Below, in pieces: positions 54,268 through 64,000 of a stretch of 64,000 nt of DNA. A program made the translations under genes and the position numbers. The notes under the pieces were generated by a model. The model was not told the origin of the DNA. It did not search any database and was given only the letters and a program-made list of their open reading frames with translations. How positions within the stretch are numbered: position 1 is the first letter of the stretch; every line of letters begins with the position of its first letter. This DNA is from Paguma larvata (lineage: Eukaryota > Chordata > Mammalia > Carnivora > Viverridae): the NCBI GenBank assembly GCA_030068075.1, contig CM057826.1, forward strand, positions 68,421,312-68,485,311, written 5' to 3'.

Positions 54268-55494
54268 ATAATTGGCCCAATGCAAAACTGGTTCGTGCAC
54301 TTCTTCAGAGAAGCCTGAGGCAGCAGATACAGGCTTTTTTCATATTTTATTTGAGGAGGTCCCTCATCAATATTGCACTCTGCGTTCACTTATGTAAAAA
54401 TGTTGGAAGGATAATGAGAATTAGCAACAATTAACTGTCAGTTTTAAAACAAACAGGACTTTCGCCTTGAATATTGTATTCATTCTCAGCAAGAAACTGT
54501 AATAGTTTTACCTGAAAAAATAGGGATTAATCATATGGTCTCACTCTCAAAGTGATAACTTTGGACTTACTAATAATTAGCAGCAATAGCCATAGCACAA
54601 AATGATAAGGAACACAAGAGGGTCACCCACATAAAGACTTCCTTATTATTAGCTTATAGGTTTGAGCCAATGAAAAGTTATTTTGTTCCTAAAAATTTGT
54701 TGACCAGCTCTTTTTTTTTCATTGTCTTCTTTTGTAATCTGTTTTCTTGTTGCTAGCTAAGTAATCTATTTAAAGTATAGTATTACTTAAAGCATATGAT
54801 ATTAGCATGATTTGCTCTGAGGGTGTTAACCTAATTTAAAAAAAATTTAAATTCAGTTTTAATATCTCAGTGGTATTATGCTTTGTTAAAATTGCATTTC
54901 TGGAAAAACTCACTCATCTGTAACGGTTTAAACATGAACCCTTTACCTATATACTATATTAGCTGAGTAAAAAATGAATTTCCTTTTTACTGTTTTTCTT
55001 TTCAATACATCTTGTGAAATCATAAGAGAATTCTGCAATTTATATAGGGAAATTTGGCTGCCATTTGCTTGGACTGTGACATATGACTATAATTTGTAAC
55101 TTTCCTTCCAACACTTGGTTATTTGTTATCTGAATATCTGAGTTTCAGTAGTATGAATTAGTGCATGAACAATGGAAAAGAAAAAAAAAAAGGTACTCTA
55201 TAATTCTCAGGGGTATGGTGTACTACCGTACTTAGAAATATGGGCTGAGAAACACATTTAGGTACGGAATTTGTATTCAGCTTATCTGGATGATTTACAT
55301 GACTCTGTGTGACTTGCATCTTCATTTGATATTTACATTTTTTTATTTGTATGTTATTCATTCTCTTTTGTGTTTGGGATTGTGCATGTCTTTGGCTATT
55401 TCCAATTGTCTTTGAAACTTTATCAAAATCACCACCTCATTTTCAGGATGCATTTGAAAGAAAAATATATGAAAGGTGTACAGGTCTTACAGTA
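54268..55494. other. AT-rich non-coding sequence
   Basis: No recognised repeat or coding frame. Confidence 0.4.
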
Positions 55495-56300
55495 GAGTGC
55501 ATTTATTCCTTTAACAAACATTTATTAGAGAGTTGCTATGTGTCAGTTGCTATACTGGGCACTGGGGACATAGATTTAACCAAGGCAGACAGACACGGTC
55601 CTATCTCAAGAGAAACGGTTTAGTGGATACTATAGAGGAGCAAAGAGGTGGTTACAAATATGATGTGGTAAGGGGCAGATGACAGCACTGAGGCCACATA
55701 GGAGGGGTACCTGTCCCAGAACTGGTAAGTAAGGGAGGGCTTCAGGGAGAAAGTGACTCCAACCTGGTACTTGAAGGATGAATAGGACTTAGCCAGACAA
55801 AAGGAGTTTAGAATTTTGAATAGGGGTAATGGATGGGAAGACAGTGTTCCAGTCAGAGGGATAGCTTTGTTTTACAAAAGACTAGAGGAAACAAAGAGCT
55901 TCTTTATGTTTCTGAAATACTAAAATTAGTTCACTCTGTGGCAGGGATACAGTTGTGAGGTATTTGAGAGGTAATATTCAACAGAAATGGTCATTATTGA
56001 TTGGATATGGGCCTGGGAGAAGTAAAAATTAAGGGTGACACCCTAATTTATTGTTTGAGCAAGTGGATGATTTAAGAAGAGTGGATTAACTGGGAACGAG
56101 GCAGGTAAAACTAGTTTGGACATGGTAAACTTTGGAAAAATTGGAAAAACAAAACCACTGGGACATTTAGGTGGAGATGGTTTAGACAGACATGTAATTG
56201 AGATTGGGCTGCACTTAGATGGCTAAATTCCTTAGCATATAGGTGGTATTCAAAGTCATGGGAAGTCAGTATAATTCAATGGCATTTAAGCCTGGATAAT
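55495..56300 (-). repeat. L2 (LINE-2) relic, antisense
   Basis: Starts ATTTATTCCTTTAACAAACA, TTTATTAGAGAGTTGCTATG, GGGCACTGGGGACATAGATT, then AGGGAGGGCTTCAGGGAGAA, GTACTTGAAGGATGAATAGG, AAGGGTGACACCCTAATTTA, GGTGGAGATGGTTTAGACAG and AGGTGGTATTCAAAGTCATG, all in the order of an antisense L2. At about 0.8 kb it is one of the longer copies. Confidence 0.8.
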
Positions 56301-58110
56301 AATGTATAAAAGAGCTGGTTCAGAATCCTCCAAAACAACTGAGGTTCATGCTTTATGGGACCATGCCTTAGAGAGTTAGAGTAAGTTGTCATCAAAGAGC
56401 ACGTAAGAACCATAGAGGTATCTCTGATGGCTCCTGCTTAAAGGTCCACATGAACAGGAACGTTATAGCAATATAGCTTTAGCTTTGGTTTATGTTACAG
56501 AGAGAAACCGTCCTCAAAGATGGAGATATAAGAATGATTTGAATTGAAGTCTAGAGATCCTATTGGACAGGTCCATCAGGGCCTGCCATACCAATAGCTT
56601 CCTTCTAAGGGAAAGTGACTTACCCACAAGTGGGCTGTGGGAGCTGCCTTGGGTGGCCATGAGTCCTCTTCTTACTAATCCATCTCACTGGACCAGGGTG
56701 GTCCTATCCGTAACCAATGCCTAGGCTGGCCAGTGTCCTATGAGATGGTTTGGCATGAAAAACTGCCCAAACAGGCAAAATGGTGATTAGTTGGGTCAGA
56801 TGTTCTGGCTCAGGAATTTGAACTAGGGCATCTGGGGAGGGAGTCAATTAGTTGGTTTGGGAGGGAATATAAGCTAAAAAGAACCACAAAAAGAGGACTT
56901 GTGGCAGCAAGAAAGATGAGTAAACTGATGGCATAAGTAAACAGAATCTATGAGTAAGCAGAAACTGAAACAGAAATGACGGAGAATAGAGGGTAAGGTG
57001 GCTAACTGATACCAGTGGGAGGAACAGATGCAGTCAGAAAGGAGCTGAGTCACCACCAGAAAGGTGATAAACACAGTCCTGCTACTAAAGAGCCAATAAG
57101 GTAGTCACGGGAACCATGCTGGATATTTCTTATTACCAAATATTTTCATCCCTAAGCGTATTCCATTTATACATTTTGAATGCCCTTGAATATACTTATA
57201 ATAAATTCTTGTTAATTAAGGTAACCAGAGTGAGTATTTATTTATTGGAAACAAGTTGTTTTACTAACAGAATCCTTCAACCCCAAAATTTCTTGCAGGC
57301 TTGCCTGACAGACAACATGATGAAATGCAGCATTAGAAATGCATTCCTTTGGGCTAAGAAATTCGGGGCTCAAGATTCTTTAGTAACATGTAAATGTTAC
57401 TGAGTGGTATAATGTAGAAAGCCATTTTTCTACATAAAGAGCAACTGCTGAACCTCTATTATGTATTGAGTATTCATGTGTGTGTGCATGTGTGCCGCGC
57501 TCTTGGGTGCACTCTCACACTGGGATGGGGTAGGAAGGAGGGGGAAGAGGGCAACAGAGATAGAAAGCACTGAGAAGTACTAAGTGTGCATGAAATAAAG
57601 TTCTTTTCTTTAGAAGTTTACAATTCAGTGGGGATATACTCAGGACTGGGAAGAACGTTAAAGATCATCTCTGGACAAGGGATGATAACTCAAAGGTCCA
57701 CGGTATCAGGTTAGTAGAGTTGAATGACGTGGTTGAAGAGGGAGTCATGGTGAACTGCAGGATGGGCTATTCACACAATGGTTTCTGGGCAGAAGGCCTG
57801 CCCTGAGTGTATACATCAAATTTTTCAAAAGAGGCTCAATTTTTATACAGAATACCCTAAATTATAAATGTTGGTGTACTTCAAGTACAAAACAAAACAA
57901 AACAAAAATCTTTGGAGCCAAACCAAAAAACTCTGCAGGCAAGATTTGGACCATGGGTCAGTAGTTTATGGTTTTTGTTTTAGTGGGTTTCAAAATGTTT
58001 AAAGATTTAGGACCTGGCTGCAGAAGAAATTTTATGCCTAAATCTAACACATAAAAACAGAGAAGCAGAAGTACTGGGGATGAAATTGGGTGAGAAGACA
58101 GAGCTTTGCT
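56301..58110. other. Non-coding sequence, nothing recognised
   Basis: No gene recognised. A short GTGTGTGTGCATGTGTG tract lies near 57479. AAACAAAACAAAACAAAAC at about 57889 is a small A-rich repeat. Confidence 0.4.
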
Positions 58111-58120
58111 ACCTTCATCT

Positions 58121-58332
58121 TTCTTTCTTTCTTTTTTTTTTTTTTTAATTTTTAATGCTCATTTATTTTCGAGAGAGAAAGACAGTGAGCAGGGAGGGGC
58201 AGAGAGAGACGGAGACACGGAATCTGAAGCAGGCTCCAAGCTCTGAGCTGTCAGCACAAATCCCCACGTAGGGCCTGAACTCATGAACCACAAGATGATG
58301 ACCTGAGATGAAGCTAGATGCTTCCTGGACAC
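58121..58332 (-). mobile_element. Felid tRNA-derived SINE, antisense, head damaged
   Basis: Long T run, then AATTTTTAATGCTCATTTAT, GAGAGAGAAAGACAGTGAGC, GGGAGGGGCAGAGAGAGACG, CTGAAGCAGGCTCCAAGCTC, and GATGACCTGAGATGAAGCTA. The final head block (usually TTAACCGACTGAGCCACCCAGG) is mostly deleted. Short flanking repeat CCTTCAT at 58112-58118 and 58333-58339. Tail type A. Confidence 0.92.
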
Positions 58333-58524
58333 CCTTCATTTTTCACTTCCACCCTAATCAGGCCCAAAAGGAGCTTGACTAAATCTTGAAAACCACTAAG
58401 ATAGTTCAATCTCTTTGTTTTACAGATGAGGGACAGGGAGGATTCAAGAGTCACTCAGGCCTAAGGTAACAGCATTTTGAGGATAGTGCAGAAAATGTCC
58501 ATGTTTACACAATGGAGTATAAGA
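58333..58524. other. Non-coding sequence, nothing recognised
   Basis: Short spacer between SINE and MIR. Confidence 0.4.
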
Positions 58525-58765
58525 TGCTGTATGGTGATTAAGTGTTATGTCCTAGAGCTACACTGCTTGGATTTGAACCCGCTTCTCAGGAGCAAATTTA
58601 AGAAAGTGGCATTCAATCATTCTGCCTAAATTTCCATATCTGTTAGATGGAATGATATTACTAACCTCATTAAGCTGTTGAAAAGATTACATAATACATG
58701 CACAGCATGTAGGGTAGTCCCTGGCATGCTGTAAGTGTTCAATAAATATTAGCTATTTTACAGTA
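58525..58765 (+). repeat. MIR (mammal-wide SINE), sense, well preserved
   Basis: GTATGGTGATTAAGTGTTAT, GCTTGGATTTGAACCCGCTT, AATTTCCATATCTGTTAGAT, GGAATGATATTACTAACCTC, AAAAGATTACATAATACATG, CACAGCATGTAGGGTAGTCC and CTGGCATGCTGTAAGTGTTC AATAAATATT. One of the clearest MIR copies here. Confidence 0.88.
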
Positions 58766-60198
58766 GAGTATCTTTGCCAGTCATTAACATCATAGCAAGA
58801 TTTATTGCATGTGACAATTAGCCGTCACCTACAAAATAGACTTGGAGGAGGGATACAAGTTTTGATGAGGGCACTTTATATATGGAGCATGGGGATCTTA
58901 TAGAGAGGACAGGCATTGGTGGGTGATTTCAACCCAGGAGGGTTTTTTGTTTGTTTGTTTGTTTTGTCTTTTTTTTTTTTTCCTATGTAGCTGTGGTCCT
59001 TCCAACTCCTTAGACTTGAAGACTTTGCAGGTTAGTGGTAGGCTTCTGATGTTCTTATGAACATACAACCCTTCATTGATCTGAAGGGCTACAATGGTAC
59101 CCAGAATCAGATTTGATAAGCTGAGCAAGGAGCTTAAATATTTGGGGATTAAATCTTTATAATACAGTATGCTGTTTAACCTAATTTGTGGGTCCACCCC
59201 CTTTCTCCACCCATAATGGCACACATGTCCATTATACCCCTTGTCAAGCACCTACAGAAGAGAGCCATAATTGTCTAGGAGTCCAGTTTAGGAGACTTTT
59301 TCAGTAGAGGTTGTCTCTATTGGTAGCCTCCTTGGGATAATAACCAGTGTGGACGTTCAACAAGTGATTCCTGAATACCTTCCATCTGCCCAACTTTAGG
59401 GTTCAATTGTTTCATTGTTTTCCAGTCAAGATGGCTTTGTCAGCCCCTAGTTGTTCTGGATGGTAATTCCAGGGCCCAGCAGGCACCACTCTGCACCCAC
59501 ACCCCTCTGCAGCGCATAGTCATTTTCACGGCAGTCACATTGGGGGCATCTGGTCAAAGAAGAGACTGGAGTTTCTTGGCAGAAGGAAGCCTAACAACCA
59601 TAAAAGGATTTTCTAAATATGTCCACAATCCAATATAACCCTTGGTAATTTGATTTGTAGGAAATGGAGAGCAGAACATTACACACAGAGTGCTTATCTA
59701 TAATTCATAATAATTACTGTAATGGGGAATCTATTGTATAGATAGATGTAGGAACACAAGTTACACCCCCAGAAGAATGCACTGCTAGCTGACATAACCC
59801 TTCACGCCCTCCTAATCTGCCTATCCTTTAGTGCACATCACTTAGTTACCCAGCAGATTTAAAGCTTTGGGGGGTACCTGATGAAAGCTGAAGAGTTTCT
59901 CCTTTTGAGTAGAGAGATCCCTGACCCATTTTGGAGGAACTTAAGCACTTCCTTAGCCTGGTTTCTCTCTAGTATTCTGGGTTTTGAGCAATCACAACGT
60001 AACATTTGAGAACTTATTTATTTGTGATATTTGTGATCTAGTGTTATGACAGGGACAGTTTCCCTTCAGTGGGAGTGATAGGCCCTGTTCGGTTCCTTGT
60101 GCCCCTGAAGGTTCAAATTCGATCAGGCTGAATGCTGATATGCCGATATGGCCCCTTGAAAAGGGGCTGTATGGAGAAACAAATTTGTGAAGAACAAT

Positions 60199-60212
60199 AA
60201 AAAAAAAAAAAA
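60199..60212 (+). repeat. A14 tract overlapping an AATAAA
   Basis: ACAATAAAAAAAAAAAAAAG includes AATAAA at its start. It may be the A-tail of a small retroposed sequence ending here, or just a homopolymer. Confidence 0.7.
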
Positions 60213-60904
60213 GGAAAGAGGCAACCTTTGTTTTGAATGCAGAATTTAGACTTGCATTTTTTTTTTTGCCATGTAAGTCTGTTTATCTTTGTTGAATTGT
60301 GAGATATCTATGCCTATCAATAAATAAATTACATATTTCCTGAGAGTAAGGGTAGAGTAGGCTACATATTTCACAAGGAAATAATTGTGGTATCTTTGTT
60401 CTTTTACTTTAAGTATTATTTTCATAACTGACATCTCTCTTTCCCAGATGCCCCTTCTGACCCTCGAATTCCACCCCGAAGGGCTTTCTGTAGCTGCTAC
60501 TTCAAACACTGATAATAGTCTCTTTTAGTTGTTCTTTTTACAGTTTATAATTGTCCATCATCATTTGCTTTTGGTCTGTCTGGGAGACATTCAAAATCTG
60601 GCCACTACTTTATTTTTAGTGGCAGAGCGTGTCTACTCCTCAGCTGTTGGGAATGCTGGTCCTGGCTGCGAATCTTGTTTGCTTTAAGTTGCAATGCTTT
60701 TTGCCCCATGTGTTTTAGTTTTTGGAAGCAGCTGTATTGGTAAAGCTTCTGGCTGAATTACCGGACAAAGCCCACATTATAAAAATCCTCAACTTGTTTG
60801 CTCTTCACTTCAAAAAGGCTGTGGGCTGCCAGCTTGTCATACTCTTATTACCCACATGCCTCTTTAAGTTTTCACCAGCAGGCATGAATCTCTTGGTCTC
60901 TACT

Positions 60905-60924
60905 TTTTTTTTTTTTTTTTTTTT
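60905..60924. repeat. T homopolymer run, about 20 bases
   Basis: Long uninterrupted T run with no SINE body beside it, so not the tail of an obvious antisense SINE. Confidence 0.85.
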
Positions 60925-63900
60925 GGCAATTGGTTGGCCGATAGCTATTTAGTTTGATACTGATCTGTCAAAGACAAACCAGGAAGTGGTTGGCACAAGA
61001 CAGCTGGCAGTCTGTGGCCTCCCATTAGCAAGGAGAGGGTTTTGGATGGAGGATTTTACTTTTTCCTCTGGTCATCGTCTTCCGAAAGAGCTGAAACTGG
61101 CATAGAACACTTCTGTTGGCTTTTGCGAAGCTGACTCCTCAGTCCTTAGACTCAGAATGCATGTGGGGTGAGGGTGATTCTGTATGTGAGCATCAGGGAC
61201 TCTAAAGCAGTAAATCAGGATATGGTAGGAACCAGTCTTATGTGCCTAGACATCGAGAGGAGGCGGAAGTTTCAGTTGGTTGGTGGCCCATATAAGCACT
61301 GGCTTCCATGCTGTGTAGTTGTTCAATTGCTTAAACTGCCACCATCTCACTGCTTTCATTGCCCCTAAACTAATCCTTCTGTTTCTCTAAATCTCATAAT
61401 GCTTACTGGGCCTTCACTGCCATTTCTGATTTTTATTATCACCACAACCTGTCTTTCATCTTTCCCTATGATTGTTTTCTGTCTTGGAGAACTTCAGGAT
61501 AGCTGGAGAGTTTAATGGATGGATGTTGAATTGATCTGCAGTTGGTTATTGGTATTTATACCGGATATCATGGATTCCATCCTCCAGTGTTCAGGATAAA
61601 TGATAGGTGACAAGAGAATTAGCTTCCTTTAGGCCTTTGCAGAGTCTGGGTCTGACAAGGGATGTCAGTGCAGACTTAAATAGCAGACCTCTGGATTTGG
61701 CTTTTGGAAGTGTTCTCAGCATCAAAACCTTAGTTTAAATAGTAGTAAATCTTGTGCTTGAATTAAAAGCAGGAAAAAAAAAATTCTGAACACTGCCAAG
61801 ACTAGAGGTGCAAACTCTCAGCCTTTGGAGTTGATCTGGTTCGCAGATGAGATTTTGTTCAGCCTGAACGTTTATACTCTACCAAATGACTGGTTTTTCC
61901 TCCCTTTCAGCTGAGTTCATTGTCATCACTTACAAAATTAAAAATTGGGAGAATTCACATAAAAATCCTAATTTCCAGCTTCTTGGGAAACTAAATTCTG
62001 GCAATACTGGGCTTATATTCTTTCCTGCAAAACAACTGATGGAGCTTCATAGCTCCTGTCCCTTTTAAATCGACAAGATCAGCCCAGGTTCCGTGAATCC
62101 TTGTGAATTTTCTGTTACTAAGGCCAGTGTTAATTGCCACTCATCCTATTTGCAATTTTGCTATTTTAAAGAGAGTGTTAGGAATCTTTAACATTGTGCC
62201 CATGTCACCTTGCTTTCTTCTCCCATTGTATTTTTTTTCTTAGCTCCTAAAAATATTTGCCTTTGTGGTGTCTGCCTTCATCTCTCTATAAGGAATAGGA
62301 AATACAGAGCAAAAAAATGACAGGTCCTCTTATCAAGACACTTACAAAATGGGTCTGTTGGATTTATTTTGTGTGGTTTCTTTTTGTAAAATTCTGGTGT
62401 CTGAATACTTGTGGTGTCAGGAATAATGTCTAAGGCAGATGCAAAAGAGACTTTGTTATCTCTGTTAGATATAAGTGATTCAGGATGGCAGTAATACACT
62501 GCGTGAGGAGCGAGTCCGAGAGGTCACAGGACTGTGGAAAGCTTAAGTATAATGAACTGTGAATTTGAAGAAAAACAAGCCCTTCATATCCTTCTCTATG
62601 CTGAAGATTACAAAAGAAAACCCAGGCTTGAACCCTACCTCCTTTCCAGACTGCATCAAATAAGGAAATGTGAGAGTCACTGTGTATTGTCTTGAGGCTC
62701 ACTGTCTGTAGCACAGACTTCCCAGCTGAGTTCTGTGTGTGTATGCGTGGATAGAAGAACCTGCTAAGAATCCATTCATTATTACCACGTGCCCCTTGGA
62801 TTTGGGGCATTCAATGCCCATGGAGCCTCTTCACGCAAAGAGGCACATCAAGGAGAAATCACAAAAAATATCCTCTGGGTGCTTGATAAATATTTCAAAA
62901 TGAATGTGTAGCACAATGTTTGTTTGTTTGTTTTTAACAAGGAACTCAGAACAAAAAGTGATCAGCTCCTGGCTTTTTAAAGATTGGCTCCTTAGGAAGA
63001 CATTGCCATTTGAAATTACTTAACATTTTTACCCCAATATAAATGCTTAAGGCAAGAACTAGATTTTATACCTAGCAAATAGCAATGTAAATGTCAAAGA
63101 ACATATTCCAGAGCATTACACTTACAGCTCTTAAAATGGCATGTTAGAACGGTATTAATCACTGTCAGTTTTGCACACAACGTTTCATCAATTAAATAGC
63201 AGGAGGACCTGTCCTTTCATGGAAAGCAAATAACACATATGGATTTCCTCTTAGCAATTAGCTGAACATTCTGCATTTCCTTCTTGCTTGCAAAAAGGGT
63301 TTGGACTGAAATCATCAACATGTTTGTGTTCTTCATCGGTAAAGCAAAGCAGATGTGTAACAGCTTCAGTAGAATCCAGATTCATTTATAAAGTATCTTG
63401 TGAAACATCTTGATGTGGAAGCATTTCTGTATCGTTAGATCTTTAGAGCTGGATAGAGGGTGACACCCCATAAAAGTTGCGAAGTGCTTTAAACTTTGTC
63501 GTGTCTTGAGCTGAGGTTTTCAAGACTGTGTCACTATGTGTATGTAAAGGGGAGTTTAAAACTTTCAACTTTAATGTGAAAAATTTGTTTCCAGCAGGGA
63601 CTAGTTTCAGCTAGGTCTATGGATTTATAAAATGATGAGGCAATTTTATGCAGCAGAGACTGATGATAGAAATGCAGTTTACATAAATGGCAATGGATTA
63701 GCACTTAAACCACTCTCCACGTATGTTTAAACAATCTTCCACGACCCTCAAAAATCTCCTTTTATAAACTTCATCATTTATCTGGGATTAAAAGGGCAAT
63801 GTTTTGACAACATTGTTGATTTACATGTAACTCATCATTTGTTTATCATTTATCTGAGATGATTAGTGCCTGAACTTCATAGGCCTGGAATGTGTATTAC

Positions 63901-64000
63901 ACTTGTTTACATTTTTAGTAGCTGATGCCCTTTTTAATGTACTTTTTAGGGCTCAGGACAGCTTGGTGACTTTGATGATCCTTCTAGTAATCAGTCCCAT

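Larger units (their letters stand above)
58766..64000. other. Mostly unique non-coding sequence
   Basis: More than 5 kb with no lineage-specific SINE and little recognisable repeat. Open frames of 117 codons (58898-59251, minus) and 126 codons (62430-62810, minus) show no familiar motifs. A14 and long T runs lie at 60199-60212 and 60905-60924. The part from about 62940 to 63900 has even composition and could be conserved non-coding DNA. Confidence 0.45.

Noticed and set aside
58898..59251. 117-codon minus-strand open frame
   Set aside because: Its end is built on a T-rich run giving a lysine-rich string. No known motif.
60902..60952. T run as tail of an antisense SINE
   Set aside because: No SINE body follows it on the right; the next sequence is unique.
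62430..62810. 126-codon minus-strand open frame
   Set aside because: No familiar motif and no sign of splice structure. Judged chance.

Overview
This window is nuclear DNA from a carnivoran mammal, most likely a cat (Felidae). The best evidence is a set of about 19 copies of the tRNA-derived SINE typical of felids (SINEC_F type). Each copy has a head resembling GGCGCCTGGGTGGCTCAG, a CT-rich body and a CAAAATAAATAAA tail, and many sit between clean target-site duplications (TSDs). There is also a full-length carnivore-type LINE-1, plus much older mammal-wide repeats: L2, MIR, MLT1-type LTRs, MER5-type DNA elements and L1M 3' ends. I found no protein-coding gene, no tRNA or rRNA gene, no CRISPR array and no bacterial or phage feature. 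Every long open reading frame I inspected is either a relic inside a repeat or looks like chance. The one exception I could not explain is a minus-strand open frame at 33945-34247.

Layout. 1-6 kb: an L2 relic, a pair of related LTR-like segments around about 1.3 kb of internal sequence, and an L2 split by an MLT1-type LTR. 6-15.3 kb: largely non-repetitive, with L2 pieces near 10 kb, a TG microsatellite at 11.1 kb and a MIR at 14.1 kb. 15.3-38 kb: accessory-rich intergenic or intronic DNA with SINEs roughly every 2-5 kb, set among L2, MIR, MER5 and MLT1 remnants. 38.66-45.74 kb: one full-length but dead LINE-1 with 5' UTR, ORF1, ORF2, 3' UTR and A-rich tail. It is interrupted by two SINEs and is itself inserted into an older repeat. 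46-58.4 kb: SINE, L2 and MLT1 mosaic with a tandem SINE pair at 53.8-54.25 kb. 58.4-64 kb: a MIR and then mostly unique sequence with no lineage-specific SINE.

The features record layers of retrotransposition rather than genes acting together. L2, MIR, MER5 and MLT1 came first, then the L1, then the SINEs that used L1 machinery. Several nestings can be ordered directly: MLT1 into L2, SINEs into L2, L1 into an older repeat, SINEs into L1, and SINE into SINE tail. I saw no sign of an undescribed biological system. Repeat families were named by recognition from memory, without a database search, so subfamily names are tentative.
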